A DNA stretch of 64,000 bases from Jejuia sp049889775 (GTDB taxonomy: Bacteria > Bacteroidota > Bacteroidia > Flavobacteriales > Flavobacteriaceae). Location: the NCBI GenBank assembly GCA_049889775.1, contig JBMHCT010000047.1, positions 13,006 through 77,005 on the forward strand. The letters are read 5' to 3'. The position numbers and the translations under genes are program-made. This document shows positions 43,111-53,417 of this stretch, piece by piece. The notes beneath the pieces were generated by a model. That model saw nothing but the letters and a program-made list of their open reading frames with translations. It had not been told where the DNA came from and made no database searches. The stretch's first letter is position 1. Every line of letters starts with the position of its first letter.

Positions 43111-44283
43111 TTAAGTTGTTATGGTCTTTAAATATTCTGAAGGAGAGGCGTCTGTCAATTTTTTAAAAACCCGATTGAATGTTGCCTTACTATTAAAACC
43201 ACACTCTTGAGCAATCCCAAGTAGTGACAATTGTTGATGTTTATTTTCTTTAATCATAGATTTGAATGCATCCACACGATACATGTTTATAAAATCATTA
43301 AAGTTTTTATGAAATCCAGAATTAATAACTTCAGAAAGTTGACCACGGGACATATTGGCCTGTTGCGCCATATCCGAGAGATTAAGCTCAGGATTTAGAT
43401 ATACTTTATTATCTTCCATTAATGATTTTACAAGAGCAATATCCTCTTCAGATATAGATTTAGAACCATCACCTTCGGAAACTTGAGGGATTGCTTCAAG
43501 GCTAGGAGAGAAGGTAAAATTGAGTTTATTCAGTTTAGTGGTATCCGTAAAGAAACCTTTAATCCCAACATATAATGTAATGATTGCCGAGAGCAAGTTA
43601 AGCCACCAACGCTGTTCATAATTCAAATCTATAAAAAAAGTATCCACTATAGTTTGAACGGTATCATATAGAAAAAGTAATGTAAATAACACCAAAAAAC
43701 TTAATATCCAATTCAGTTCCAATTTATAAGTATTAGAAAAGTATTGTTTTATGCGTTTACGATAATTATAGAAGAGCTGTAGTGTAAATGCCAAATAGAG
43801 CAACATAAACGGGAACTCAATAAAACCCATCACCGGTTGCACAATGGCTTGATCTAATTTGATTTTAAGAATACCATTTTGTGTTTCATGAAATCCAGGT
43901 TGCACTGCATCGTAAATAAATATGGAGGCGCGATAAACTATAAAAGTAATGGCCAGAGCAAAATGCCACCAGTGTGGTTTTTTAAATTTGAAGTTTGAAG
44001 TGGTAACTGATTTTACATAAAAATAGATTAAAGGCGCTAAGGCAATAGCGATATTATATAGAAAATAATTGATTTTAGTAGTTCTAAATTCATTATACCA
44101 GCCCATAAATCCTACTGTATAACACGTTTGACTATAGCAGGTTAACAATAAAATCAGTCCTAAAAATAAATCTGAAATATTTCGTTTACGCTTGCACTTG
44201 ATTAAAAGTAATACAGCAAAGACAAGACTTTGTAATACTAAAATGAGTAAAGGCGTACTGCGAATATTAAAATCTGGAAACAA
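43111..44283 (-). CDS. Membrane-embedded AraC-family transcriptional regulator
   Basis: A 390-residue protein with seven or so membrane segments in residues 1-250 (PLLILVLQSLVFAVLLLI, FLGLILLLTCYSQT, FLYNIAIALAPLIYFYV, WHFALAITFIVYR, FMLLYLAFTLQLFY, WILSFLVLFTLLFLY, WLNLLSAIITLYVGIKG) and a C-terminal AraC domain (~285-388; LNLSDMAQQANMSRGQLSEVI, SLLGIAQECGFNSKATFNRVFKK, PSEYL). TTG at 44283 is the best start. This class senses signals at the membrane. Probable target: the doxX-lipoprotein-GIN operon just downstream (by position). Confidence 0.88.
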   Translation of the reverse strand: MFPDFNIRSTPLLILVLQSLVFAVLLLIKCKRKRNISDLFLGLILLLTCYSQTCYTVGFMGWYNEFRTTKINYFLYNIAIALAPLIYFYVKSVTTSNFKFKKPHWWHFALAITFIVYRASIFIYDAVQPGFHETQNGILKIKLDQAIVQPVMGFIEFPFMLLYLAFTLQLFYNYRKRIKQYFSNTYKLELNWILSFLVLFTLLFLYDTVQTIVDTFFIDLNYEQRWWLNLLSAIITLYVGIKGFFTDTTKLNKLNFTFSPSLEAIPQVSEGDGSKSISEEDIALVKSLMEDNKVYLNPELNLSDMAQQANMSRGQLSEVINSGFHKNFNDFINMYRVDAFKSMIKENKHQQLSLLGIAQECGFNSKATFNRVFKKLTDASPSEYLKTITT

Positions 44284-44316
44284 TAATTACAATTTTAGAT
44301 ACCTAAAATAGTATTA

Positions 44317-46728
44317 TTATCGCAGTTTAGGAAAATCAATAGGACTCAATTCGTGCATAACATCATAAACTGCTTCAAAAATATCCTCTGCAGAAGGTTT
44401 AGAGAAATAGTCGCCATCGTTTCCATAAGCAGGCCTATGTGCTTTTGCGGTTAAGGTCTTTGGTGCGCTGTCCAAATATTGAAATGCGTTTTGCCTATTT
44501 AAGATGTCATCTAAAATGTATGCTGAAGCACCACCAGGAACATCTTCATCTATAACCATGATACGATTTGTCTTAGCAATACTTTTTACAATATCTTGAT
44601 TGATATCGAGAGGTAATAATGATTGAATATCAATAACTTCTGCATCAATACCTACGGCCAATAATTCTTTTGCGGCTTGCTCTACCAGCCTTAAAGTTGA
44701 ACCATAGGATACTAAAGTAATATCTGTTCCTTCTTTAATAGTTTCAACCACACCAATAGGTGTTTTAAAATTACCAATATTATTAGGTCGACGCTCTTTT
44801 AATCGATATCCATTCAAGCATTCCACGACTAAAGCAGGATCGTCACTTTCTAAAAGTGTATTGTAAAATCCAGCGGCTTTCGTCATGTTTCTCGGTACCA
44901 ATATTAGTATACCACGCATAAGGTGTAGAATTCCTCCCATTTGAGAACCAGAATGCCAAATTCCTTCCAATCTATGGCCTCTTGTTCTTATAATTAATGG
45001 CGCTTTTTGTCTACCTTTTGTTCTATAATGTAAAGAAGCAAGATCATCACTAATGACGTTCATTGCATAAAGAATGTAATCTAAATATTGAATCTCGGCT
45101 ATTGGACGCAAACCTCGCAACGCCAAACCAATGCCTTGACCAATAATAGTAGCTTCGCGAATACCCACATCTGCCACTCTTAACTCTCCAAACTTCTCCT
45201 GAAGCCCTTCAAGCCCTTGATTTACGTCACCAATATTTCCAGAATCTTCTCCGAATACAAGTGCCTCTGGATACTTACTAAAAATAGTATCAAAATTATC
45301 TCTTATGATAATTCTACCATCTACCAATTCAGATGTGTCATCATAAATTGGTTTTACCTCAGTTACATGCAATGCAGATTTGTCCGTTTCACAAAATAAA
45401 TGAGAACTAAATTCTGGTTGAACATGCTCAAAGCTATTATTAATCCATTTTTGAAGTGTTTTACTTTCTGCACTAGTATCACCGATTACATAACGAAGCG
45501 CCTTTCTGCAATGGGACAAAATATCCTTTCTTGTAGGTTCGTTTATAATGGATAAAGTTTCAACTATTTTAGTTATAAAAATACCGTTAGGACTAACTTT
45601 AGAAAGGTTTCGCAGTAACTCAACCGCTTCATTTTGCTCCTTTTTAATAGGCGCTAAAAATGTATTCCATGCTTTTGTTTTTAGCTGCTTCACCTCGCGC
45701 TTTATGGTGCGTTCAATATTGGTTAATGTCTCATTTGTTGCAATACCACTTTCAATAATCCAGTCACGCATTTTTTTTATGCAATCGTGCTCAGACTCCC
45801 ATTGCAAACGTTCACCACTTTTATAACGCTCATGCGACCCAGACGTAGAATGCCCTTGTGGTTGTGTAAGCTCTACAACGTGTATAATTACAGGAACATG
45901 CTCTTCTCTCGCAATGGCTCCAGCTTCTAAATAGGTTTGAACTAAATTGGCATAATCCCAACCTTTAACTCTTAATATTTCAAAACCATTATTTTCATTA
46001 TCTCTTTGAAAACCACTTAGAATAGTCGAAATATCTTCTTTAGTAGTTTGATATTTGGCGTGTACAGAAATACCATACTCATCATCCCAAATACATGTAA
46101 CCATCGGTATTTGAAGAACACCCGCAGCATTTATGGTTTCAAAAAACAAACCTTCACTCGTACTGGCATTTCCTATCGTGCCCCAAGCCACCTCATTTCC
46201 ATTATTTGAAAATCGCTTGGAATTAATATCTGTAAGTTCTTTGTAAATTTTAGAGGCTTGAGCCAATCCCAAAAGTCGGGGCATTTGACCAGCGGTAGGA
46301 GAGATATCAGCACTAGAATTATACTGGTTAGTTAAATCTTTCCAATTCCCATTTTCATCAATACTATGCGTTACAAAGTGCCCCCCCATTTGTCTACCGG
46401 CAGACATGGGTTCTAAATCTAAATTTGTATTGGCATACAAACCTGCAAAAAACTGTTCAACCGTCAACTCGCCAATCGCCATCATAAACGTTTGATCTCT
46501 GTAATAACCAGAGCGCCAGTCGCCTTTTTTAAAGGCTTTTGCCATAGCTAGCTGTGGCACTTCCTTACCATCTCCAAAAATCCCAAATTTTGCTTTCCCA
46601 GTGAGTACTTCACGGCGCCCTAAAAGACTACACTCTCTACTTTGAACCGCTATTTTGTAGTCGTTTAAAACTTCAGCTTTAAAATCATCAAAGGAAAGGT
46701 TGTTTTTCAAATCAGTGAGTGGTTGCAT
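44317..46728 (-). CDS. Fused alpha/beta 2-oxoacid dehydrogenase E1 component
   Basis: Read from the ATG at 46728 (803 residues). The first ~380 residues are an E1-alpha unit (LLGRREVLTGKAKFG, YYRDQTFMMAIG, GQMPRLLGLAQA, thiamine-diphosphate region GNASTSEGLFFETINAAGVLQIPMV); from ~465 an E1-beta unit (VFGEDSGNIGDVNQGLEGLQEKFG, DVGIREATIIGQGIGLALRGLRPIAEIQYLDY, TRGHRLEGIWHSGSQMGG, VIDEDVPGGASAY). It decarboxylates a branched-chain or related 2-oxoacid and acylates an E2 encoded elsewhere. The fused form is common in Bacteroidota. Substrate is not deducible from sequence alone. Confidence 0.9.
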   Translation of the reverse strand: MQPLTDLKNNLSFDDFKAEVLNDYKIAVQSRECSLLGRREVLTGKAKFGIFGDGKEVPQLAMAKAFKKGDWRSGYYRDQTFMMAIGELTVEQFFAGLYANTNLDLEPMSAGRQMGGHFVTHSIDENGNWKDLTNQYNSSADISPTAGQMPRLLGLAQASKIYKELTDINSKRFSNNGNEVAWGTIGNASTSEGLFFETINAAGVLQIPMVTCIWDDEYGISVHAKYQTTKEDISTILSGFQRDNENNGFEILRVKGWDYANLVQTYLEAGAIAREEHVPVIIHVVELTQPQGHSTSGSHERYKSGERLQWESEHDCIKKMRDWIIESGIATNETLTNIERTIKREVKQLKTKAWNTFLAPIKKEQNEAVELLRNLSKVSPNGIFITKIVETLSIINEPTRKDILSHCRKALRYVIGDTSAESKTLQKWINNSFEHVQPEFSSHLFCETDKSALHVTEVKPIYDDTSELVDGRIIIRDNFDTIFSKYPEALVFGEDSGNIGDVNQGLEGLQEKFGELRVADVGIREATIIGQGIGLALRGLRPIAEIQYLDYILYAMNVISDDLASLHYRTKGRQKAPLIIRTRGHRLEGIWHSGSQMGGILHLMRGILILVPRNMTKAAGFYNTLLESDDPALVVECLNGYRLKERRPNNIGNFKTPIGVVETIKEGTDITLVSYGSTLRLVEQAAKELLAVGIDAEVIDIQSLLPLDINQDIVKSIAKTNRIMVIDEDVPGGASAYILDDILNRQNAFQYLDSAPKTLTAKAHRPAYGNDGDYFSKPSAEDIFEAVYDVMHELSPIDFPKLR

Positions 46729-46884
46729 TATTAGGTTGGTTAAAGCGCATGCAAAAGTACTAAATACCTTGCAATTTTGCAATCCAAACTAATGTTAAAA
46801 TAGCTTCAAAATCACACTAAATTAAATATAAGAGCAATTATTTTGAAGAAAACAAAATAAATCAGAAGAGATTTTAAGAATATT

Positions 46885-49725
46885 TTAATACCAACGTCTT
46901 CTAAACAAGCCCAGTAGTGCTTCTGGATCTACCGTAAATTTGAATCTAATTCTCTGATCGTAATTAGGTTGCCCTATTTCCCAACCCAAATTAGAGTATA
47001 TAGGAAAGTATATTTCAAAATAATCTGTAACAAGATCAATACGTACTCCAGAATCATAAACGAATTTAGGGGAGCTAAATTTATTCTTTACAAAACCAAC
47101 ATCACCATAGGCTAAAATATAGCGCCAAATACTTGTACTTACATTTGCTGTAGCCATCCATTGGTTAGCAAAAGCAACATCCAATTGATCTAGTTGCGAT
47201 TTAAAACCACCTTCGGCATCAATGTATTGCTGACTAAAAATACCTGTATCTTCCGATCTTCCTAAGTAATTATAATCAAATAAATAGTCAGTCGGTCTAT
47301 CTAAAGCAAAGCTGAAAAAGTTAGAATCTGCTGCATTATTGTTCTCTAAAAATATACCTGAAAAGAAACGCAAATTTAATTGTCTATTACTTTCAAAAAG
47401 CCGTCTATATTCATAATTAAACGAAAATTTACTGAACGTTTTTGCTACTTGAAAGTCTGCATGCCATTTACTATAGTTTATAAGATTATCATTTGAATTA
47501 ATATACCTAACATTAAAAATACTATAGTCGGGTTCGTCGCTACTATCAGGGTTTAAGGGGTCTCTATCTCTATTAATATCCAAAAAGCGTAATCTTAGTG
47601 ATTGTCTTTTATTAGATCGAAAATCATCATTTTCTCTAAATCTAAATAATATTGAAGGTATGGTTCTGCTCACAAATAAATCTTCTGCATATGATCTATA
47701 ACTAAAGCTAGCTCCATAAGTTAATGAGAACATATCGCTGTTTTCAAAATACTGTGTCATGAATGCCGATGCACCTCCTGTTAGCGATTGAGAACCTAAT
47801 GAATATTGTGGTTGTATCCGGTAATTAAAATTTCGCCTTAAAACTGTTTTATTGTACATTTTTGCCCCTAAATTCAACCCATCATAAATATTATTAAACT
47901 CAACTATTGGCATAAAAAACACTTGACTGTAATTAGGGTCTTCCACATCTTGAAAAAGTCTAAATTGCAAGGGTTTATTATTAAAAAAGAATCCTTTAAG
48001 CGACTTCCAGTTATCTCTTAAATTGAATTCAGGAATTTTGTTTTGATAATTTAAAACAAGCTTATCCGCATTATTTCTAGGGATTGTTATTCTTTTTTCC
48101 TTTTGAACATTTTCAATCCAATACTTAGACACAATACTATCATGTTCCAGTGCATAAAGAGAAACAGGCATGCTATTGTTTCGCTTGTTTTTGATAGTTA
48201 GAGAGATTGAATCTTCGGTTTTCTCAACCTTTTTTATTTTGAAATCAATTTTTTGCCTAGTACTTAGATAGTCGTCAAAGAACCAGTCGATATTTTTTTC
48301 AGTTCTAGATTTTAAAAATATTTCAAATGCTTTAGACGATGTTTCTTTTAACTTGTTTTCTAGTAAAAATGGTTTTATGGCATGCTCTAGTACATCATGA
48401 TTGATAAAATAATCTAAATACCTTAAACCGATACCTGCTTTATATTTACTGGCAATGTTACTATTAAACTTCAGTAAAGAGTCTTTTTGCATTGTTAGAG
48501 GTTGGTCTCTATTGGTTCTAGCCATACTCATGTAAGCAAGGGTATACTTATCATTGTAATGCAAATCGGCCGCATGAAATGAACGAATACCCCAAAAATT
48601 TGCGAGTTTCCCTAAAAACTTCATATCTGGATAAAATTCCTCCACATATTTAATCAGGAAATAGGTTTGTATACCATCTAAAAGCCACTGGTTTTTTCTT
48701 GGATTAACCAATAAAATATTCTCCAAATAATTATGCAAGGTTACCTTCAGTAAACGCATTTCATATTCAAAAGCATCTGAGAAAGGTTGTAAAAACTTTG
48801 GTAAAGAGGTTAAACCATACACGGGATCGTTGGCATTGTCAATTTCAGTTAAAAGTAATTTTTCATGTGGATATGACCCTAAGTTTTCGGTAATGTAATT
48901 TATAATTTTATCATTGATTAAAACCTTATCAATAACTTGTAAATCATTATCATATAAATCTGAAACTAATTCTATTTCGTCATTTTTAACCGATTTAAAT
49001 TTAGAGTCCTGGGTTAGATATAACTTATCATTATTTCTATCCCTTCCTTCAAGAGTAGTTACAACGGTGTTTTCCTTTTCTGAAGTTGAAACAACATTTA
49101 ATTCTGAAATACATTTATAATTATTAGGATACGAAAGCGTTAATTTTATATCAGATTTAGGCGTGAATAAATCATTTAAGTTTTTATTGCTAACATATTG
49201 CCATTCAGAATTGTAAATAGCAGGAGAAATATACCAATACCTTAAATTAAAATCATTTGTCTTTGTAAAACCATAGCCTGTAAATTTATCGTTTGGTATT
49301 TTAACTACATATTTTAAATTGATATTGTAGGACTTCCCAGGTAACACAGGCTGTTTCAACCTAACCTCAATAACATCAATTTGTTGTTTCAAACGTTTGT
49401 ATTTCAAATTATCACCGCTTTGAAGAATCGATTTTATTTCAGAATAACCACGATCTTCATCTTTTGCTAGGTGAAATTTGTTAACATACTCATCTGCCAA
49501 TCGAATAGCTAGTTCTGTGTTTTTAGCGGAGTAGCTATTGGCCCAATCGTTAAGATAAATAACACCTAAAGTATCTTTAGAGCTATTGTTATAAGAAATG
49601 TTTTGAGATATATGAATAAGTTTTTTATCCACATCAAAATTAGCATCAACACTAATTTTGTTCTGGCCATAACCAAACAACACAGTTAGAAATGGAATGA
49701 AGTAAGTTAAAAAACGTTTATTCAA
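46885..49725 (-). CDS. M1-peptidase-like protein with degenerate zinc site fused to outer-membrane beta-barrel
   Basis: A 946-residue protein, signal peptide FLTYFIPFLTVLFGYGQ, TTG start (49725). Residues ~20-490 follow the M1 aminopeptidase plan: N-terminal saddle domain, then a peptidase-like domain in which GAMEN is replaced by GLTSL (304-308), the HEXXH motif by KVTLH (327-331) and the downstream WLxEG by WLLDG (347-351). Only the second His stays, so zinc hydrolysis is unlikely. Residues ~600-946 alternate as beta-strands and end in RRRWY, with a terminal aromatic residue as in outer-membrane barrels. Probably a surface or outer-membrane binding/assembly protein. Function unknown. Confidence 0.78.
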   Translation of the reverse strand: MNKRFLTYFIPFLTVLFGYGQNKISVDANFDVDKKLIHISQNISYNNSSKDTLGVIYLNDWANSYSAKNTELAIRLADEYVNKFHLAKDEDRGYSEIKSILQSGDNLKYKRLKQQIDVIEVRLKQPVLPGKSYNINLKYVVKIPNDKFTGYGFTKTNDFNLRYWYISPAIYNSEWQYVSNKNLNDLFTPKSDIKLTLSYPNNYKCISELNVVSTSEKENTVVTTLEGRDRNNDKLYLTQDSKFKSVKNDEIELVSDLYDNDLQVIDKVLINDKIINYITENLGSYPHEKLLLTEIDNANDPVYGLTSLPKFLQPFSDAFEYEMRLLKVTLHNYLENILLVNPRKNQWLLDGIQTYFLIKYVEEFYPDMKFLGKLANFWGIRSFHAADLHYNDKYTLAYMSMARTNRDQPLTMQKDSLLKFNSNIASKYKAGIGLRYLDYFINHDVLEHAIKPFLLENKLKETSSKAFEIFLKSRTEKNIDWFFDDYLSTRQKIDFKIKKVEKTEDSISLTIKNKRNNSMPVSLYALEHDSIVSKYWIENVQKEKRITIPRNNADKLVLNYQNKIPEFNLRDNWKSLKGFFFNNKPLQFRLFQDVEDPNYSQVFFMPIVEFNNIYDGLNLGAKMYNKTVLRRNFNYRIQPQYSLGSQSLTGGASAFMTQYFENSDMFSLTYGASFSYRSYAEDLFVSRTIPSILFRFRENDDFRSNKRQSLRLRFLDINRDRDPLNPDSSDEPDYSIFNVRYINSNDNLINYSKWHADFQVAKTFSKFSFNYEYRRLFESNRQLNLRFFSGIFLENNNAADSNFFSFALDRPTDYLFDYNYLGRSEDTGIFSQQYIDAEGGFKSQLDQLDVAFANQWMATANVSTSIWRYILAYGDVGFVKNKFSSPKFVYDSGVRIDLVTDYFEIYFPIYSNLGWEIGQPNYDQRIRFKFTVDPEALLGLFRRRWY

Positions 49726-49802
49726 ATTGAGATTTTTTATGGAGCATTTTAAAGCGCGACAATATAAGCAATAATATTATTCACCTAAAGCTCTAAAGCA
49801 TA

Positions 49803-50489
49803 CTAAAAGTTGGGGCTTAGTCGGTACTCTTTGTAAAAGCTATCTAAGATAGCGATAACTTCTTCTGGGGTATCAACAAGATGTATTAAATCTATATCTT
49901 TTGGGCTTATATTGCCGTTTTTATATAATAATGTGTCTTTGACCCAATCTAGTAATCCGCCCCAAAATTTAGTACCAACGAGTATTATTGGGAATTTTTC
50001 AATCTTATGCGTTTGTATCAAGGTAACAGCTTCGAATAATTCATCCAAGGTGCCAAAACCTCCAGGCATTACCACAAAACCTTGCGAATATTTCACAAAC
50101 ATTACTTTCCGAACAAAAAAGTAGTCAAAATCTAAACTTTTATCAGAATCGATATATGGGTTGTTATGTTGTTCAAAAGGTAATTCAATATTAAGCCCTA
50201 CGGATGTTCCGCCTCCAAGGTGCGCTCCTTTATTACCAGCTTCCATTATACCTGGGCCTCCTCCGGTTATAACGCCATATCCCGACTCCACAATTTTTTT
50301 GGATATCTCAACAGTAAGTTGATAATATTCATGTTCTGGTTTTGTGCGAGCAGATCCAAAAATTGAAACACAAGGACCAATTTTGCTCATTTTTTCAAAA
50401 CCAGTCACAAATTCTCCCATTATCTTAAAAATAGCCCAGGAATCGTTAGTTTTTATCTCATTCCAGCTTTTATGGCGTTGTTCTTTCAT
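49803..50489 (-). CDS. LOG-family / TIGR00730 Rossmann-fold nucleotide phosphoribohydrolase-like protein
   Basis: A 228-residue LOG-type protein. GPCVSIFGSARTKPEHEYY at the start, GYGVITGGGPGIMEAGNKGA, the signature PGGFGTLDELFE (PGGxGTxxE) and ILVGTKFWGGLLDWVKD. Characterised members remove ribose-5-phosphate from nucleoside monophosphates; the plant versions activate cytokinins. The bacterial physiological substrate is unknown. It follows uvrA by 17 nt on the same strand, so it is probably co-transcribed with uvrA. Confidence 0.9.
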   Translation of the reverse strand: MKEQRHKSWNEIKTNDSWAIFKIMGEFVTGFEKMSKIGPCVSIFGSARTKPEHEYYQLTVEISKKIVESGYGVITGGGPGIMEAGNKGAHLGGGTSVGLNIELPFEQHNNPYIDSDKSLDFDYFFVRKVMFVKYSQGFVVMPGGFGTLDELFEAVTLIQTHKIEKFPIILVGTKFWGGLLDWVKDTLLYKNGNISPKDIDLIHLVDTPEEVIAILDSFYKEYRLSPNF

Positions 50490-50506
50490 AATATTAATTT
50501 AATATC

Positions 50507-53338
50507 TCAATTTAATTCTTTCTTCAAAAATTTAGCGGTATAACTCTTTTTGTGTTTAATAATTTCTTCTGGCGTACCTTCTGCAATAACTTGACCGCCA
50601 CCTTTACCACCTTCATAGCCAATATCTATAATATGGTCAACAGTTTTAATAACATCCAGATTGTGTTCTATAATTAATACCGTGTTACCTTTATTTACAA
50701 GTTTATTCAACACTAGCATTAGCACGCGAATATCTTCAAAGTGAAGTCCCGTAGTTGGTTCATCTAAAATGTAAAACGTATTTCCAGTGTCTCGTTTACT
50801 TAATTCTGTGGCCAGCTTAATACGTTGCGCCTCACCACCTGAAAGGGTAGTGCTTTGTTGCCCCATTGTTATGTATCCCAAACCAACATCTTGAATCGTT
50901 TTCAGTTTTTTAAATATTTTAGGAATATGCTCAAAAAAGGGAACAGCTTCATTAATAGTCATATTCAAAACATCACTTATATTTTTCCCTTTGTACCGTA
51001 TTTCTAAAGTTTCTCTATTAAATCTCTTGCCTTGGCAGGTTTCGCATTCTACATAAACATCGGGTAGAAAATTCATTTCTATAACCCGTAAACCACCACC
51101 TTTACAAGTTTCGCATCTGCCACCAGCTACATTAAAACTAAAACGCCCAGGCTTATAACCTCGTATCATAGCTTCGGGAACTTTAGCAAACAAACTTCTG
51201 ATCTCATCAAACGTTTTGGTGTACGTTGCAGGATTACTTCTAGGTGTGCGTCCAATAGGGGATTGATTAATATCTATTACCTTATCAATATGTTCTAAAC
51301 CTTTTACACTTTTATAAGGCATTGGTTTTTTTACACCATTAAAATAATGTGCATTTAAAATTGGATATAGTGTTTCGTTAATTAAAGTGGATTTACCGCT
51401 TCCAGAAACACCAGTTACACCAATCATCTTTCCTAGTGGAAATTTAACGGACACATTTTTTAAGTTATTCCCTGAACAGCCTTTAAGCTCTAATAAATTA
51501 CCATTACCTTTTCTACGTTTTTTAGGTACTTCAATCTCTTTATTACCATTAAGGTAGTTAGCGGTTAAAGTATTGTGTGTCTTCAGTTCATTAGGATTTC
51601 CAATACTAATAATTTTGCCTCCATGTTTGCCAGCTTTCGGGCCAATATCAACCACATAATCAGCACGTTCAATCATATCTTTATCATGCTCAACCACAAT
51701 AACGGAATTACCTATATCTCTTAGAGAAATCAATGAATTGATAAGTTTTTCATTATCGCGTTGATGAAGGCCAATACTTGGTTCATCTAAAATATAGAGC
51801 ACTCCAACCAATTGAGAACCTATTTGTGTTGCCAATCTAATACGTTGTGCTTCACCTCCTGAAAGTGATTTTGAACTTCTATTCAATGACAAATAATCCA
51901 AACCAACATCTAGCAGAAATTGTAAACGTGCTTTTATCTCTTTTAAAACTTCTTCTGCAATTTTCAGTTGCTTTTCTGAAAGATATTTATCTAAATCGTT
52001 AAACCACGAAGCTAATTCTATGATATCTATACTTGCTAATTCTGCAATATTTTTATTGTTTATTTTGAAATATAGAAATTCCTTTTTTAACCTTGAACCT
52101 TCACATACTGGACATTTAATTTTGTCCATATAATCTTTAGCCCAACGTTTTAAGGAGGTTGAATCTGCTGTTTTGTATTGGTTTTCTATAAAATTGGCAA
52201 CACCTTCAAATTCTATTTTGTAGTCTCGCGTAACCCCTAAAGTTTTACTTTCTACTGAAAACTTCTCATTTCCACCATAAAGTATAACCTGTTTAGCTTC
52301 CTCTGGAATATCCTTATAGGGATCAGAAAGTTTGAAATTGAAGCGCTGCGCAATAGTTTCAAATTGTTTGAAAATCCAACTTTTCTTTTCAGGTCCGTGA
52401 GGCGCCAAAGCACCATTTTTTATTGACAATGACTCATCAGGGATAATTTTATTCACATTAACCTGATATAACTCACCAATACCATTGCAATTGGAACAAG
52501 CCCCTTTTGGAGAGTTAAATGAAAAATTATTGGGTTCTGGATTAGGGTAAGAAATTCCAGAGGTAGGACACATTAAATTTCTACTAAAATAACGTGTTTT
52601 GTTAGTATCTTGATCCAAAATCATCAAGACATCATCGCCGTGGTACATTGCTGTGTTAATACTTTCTGAAAGACGTTTTTGCGAATTTTCATCATCATTA
52701 ACCATAAGTCTATCTATTACAATCTCAATATCATGAGTTTTGTAACGGTCTAGTTTCATGCCTTTTACCAAGTCTTTAATCTCGCCATCGGCACGCACCT
52801 TAACAAAGCCTTGTTTTGCAATTTGCTCAAACAACTCACGATAATGCCCTTTACGCGATCTAACTACAGGAGCTAGTATATTTATGCGCTTTTCTTTAAA
52901 ATCCTCTATTATTAGGTCTTTGATTTGCTCATCACTATAGCTTACCATTTTTTCACCAGAATTGAAGCTATAGGCATCACTAGCTCTGGCAAAAAGCAAA
53001 CGCATAAAATCATAGATCTCGGTGATTGTACCAACGGTAGAACGAGGAGACTTACTTGTTGTTTTTTGCTCAATAGCAATAACAGGGGAGAGGCCATCAA
53101 TTTTATCAACATCAGGTCTTTCCAGCCCTCCTAAAAACTGTCTTGCATAAGCCGAAAATGTTTCTATGTAACGACGTTGACCTTCGGCATAAATTGTATC
53201 AAAGGCCAAAGACGATTTTCCACTACCAGACAAACCAGTTATAACTACCAGTTTTTCTCTTGGAATGGAAACATCAATATTTTTCAGGTTATGGACTCTG
53301 GCACCCTTAACCTCAATTTTTTCTTCAAATTCTGTCAT
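50507..53338 (-). CDS. uvrA: Excinuclease ABC subunit A
   Basis: A 943-residue UvrA, the damage-recognition ATPase of nucleotide excision repair. Two ABC modules: Walker A GLSGSGKSSLAFDT and GVSGSGKSTLINET; signatures LSGGEAQRIRLATQ and LSGGEAQRIKLATE; Walker B LYILDEPSIGLHQRD and FYILDEPTTGLHFED. Zinc modules CPTSGISYPNPEPNNFSFNSPKGACSNC-type (first zinc finger, split here), CPVCEGSRLKKE and CETCKGGG...CETCQGK are intact. Full length; start ATG at 53338. Confidence 0.97.
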   Translation of the reverse strand: MTEFEEKIEVKGARVHNLKNIDVSIPREKLVVITGLSGSGKSSLAFDTIYAEGQRRYIETFSAYARQFLGGLERPDVDKIDGLSPVIAIEQKTTSKSPRSTVGTITEIYDFMRLLFARASDAYSFNSGEKMVSYSDEQIKDLIIEDFKEKRINILAPVVRSRKGHYRELFEQIAKQGFVKVRADGEIKDLVKGMKLDRYKTHDIEIVIDRLMVNDDENSQKRLSESINTAMYHGDDVLMILDQDTNKTRYFSRNLMCPTSGISYPNPEPNNFSFNSPKGACSNCNGIGELYQVNVNKIIPDESLSIKNGALAPHGPEKKSWIFKQFETIAQRFNFKLSDPYKDIPEEAKQVILYGGNEKFSVESKTLGVTRDYKIEFEGVANFIENQYKTADSTSLKRWAKDYMDKIKCPVCEGSRLKKEFLYFKINNKNIAELASIDIIELASWFNDLDKYLSEKQLKIAEEVLKEIKARLQFLLDVGLDYLSLNRSSKSLSGGEAQRIRLATQIGSQLVGVLYILDEPSIGLHQRDNEKLINSLISLRDIGNSVIVVEHDKDMIERADYVVDIGPKAGKHGGKIISIGNPNELKTHNTLTANYLNGNKEIEVPKKRRKGNGNLLELKGCSGNNLKNVSVKFPLGKMIGVTGVSGSGKSTLINETLYPILNAHYFNGVKKPMPYKSVKGLEHIDKVIDINQSPIGRTPRSNPATYTKTFDEIRSLFAKVPEAMIRGYKPGRFSFNVAGGRCETCKGGGLRVIEMNFLPDVYVECETCQGKRFNRETLEIRYKGKNISDVLNMTINEAVPFFEHIPKIFKKLKTIQDVGLGYITMGQQSTTLSGGEAQRIKLATELSKRDTGNTFYILDEPTTGLHFEDIRVLMLVLNKLVNKGNTVLIIEHNLDVIKTVDHIIDIGYEGGKGGGQVIAEGTPEEIIKHKKSYTAKFLKKELN

Positions 53339-53417
53339 AGCAACGCAAAGTTGCGAAGTTACGTTTTTTGAGACTAAAAATAAAGCAGCTATAAACGCCC
53401 TAAACTGTTAAAAAAAG

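Noticed and set aside
50507..53338. Plus-strand open frames opposite uvrA and other long minus-strand genes.
   Set aside because: They are antisense shadows of well-identified proteins and show no family features, signal peptide or start context of their own.
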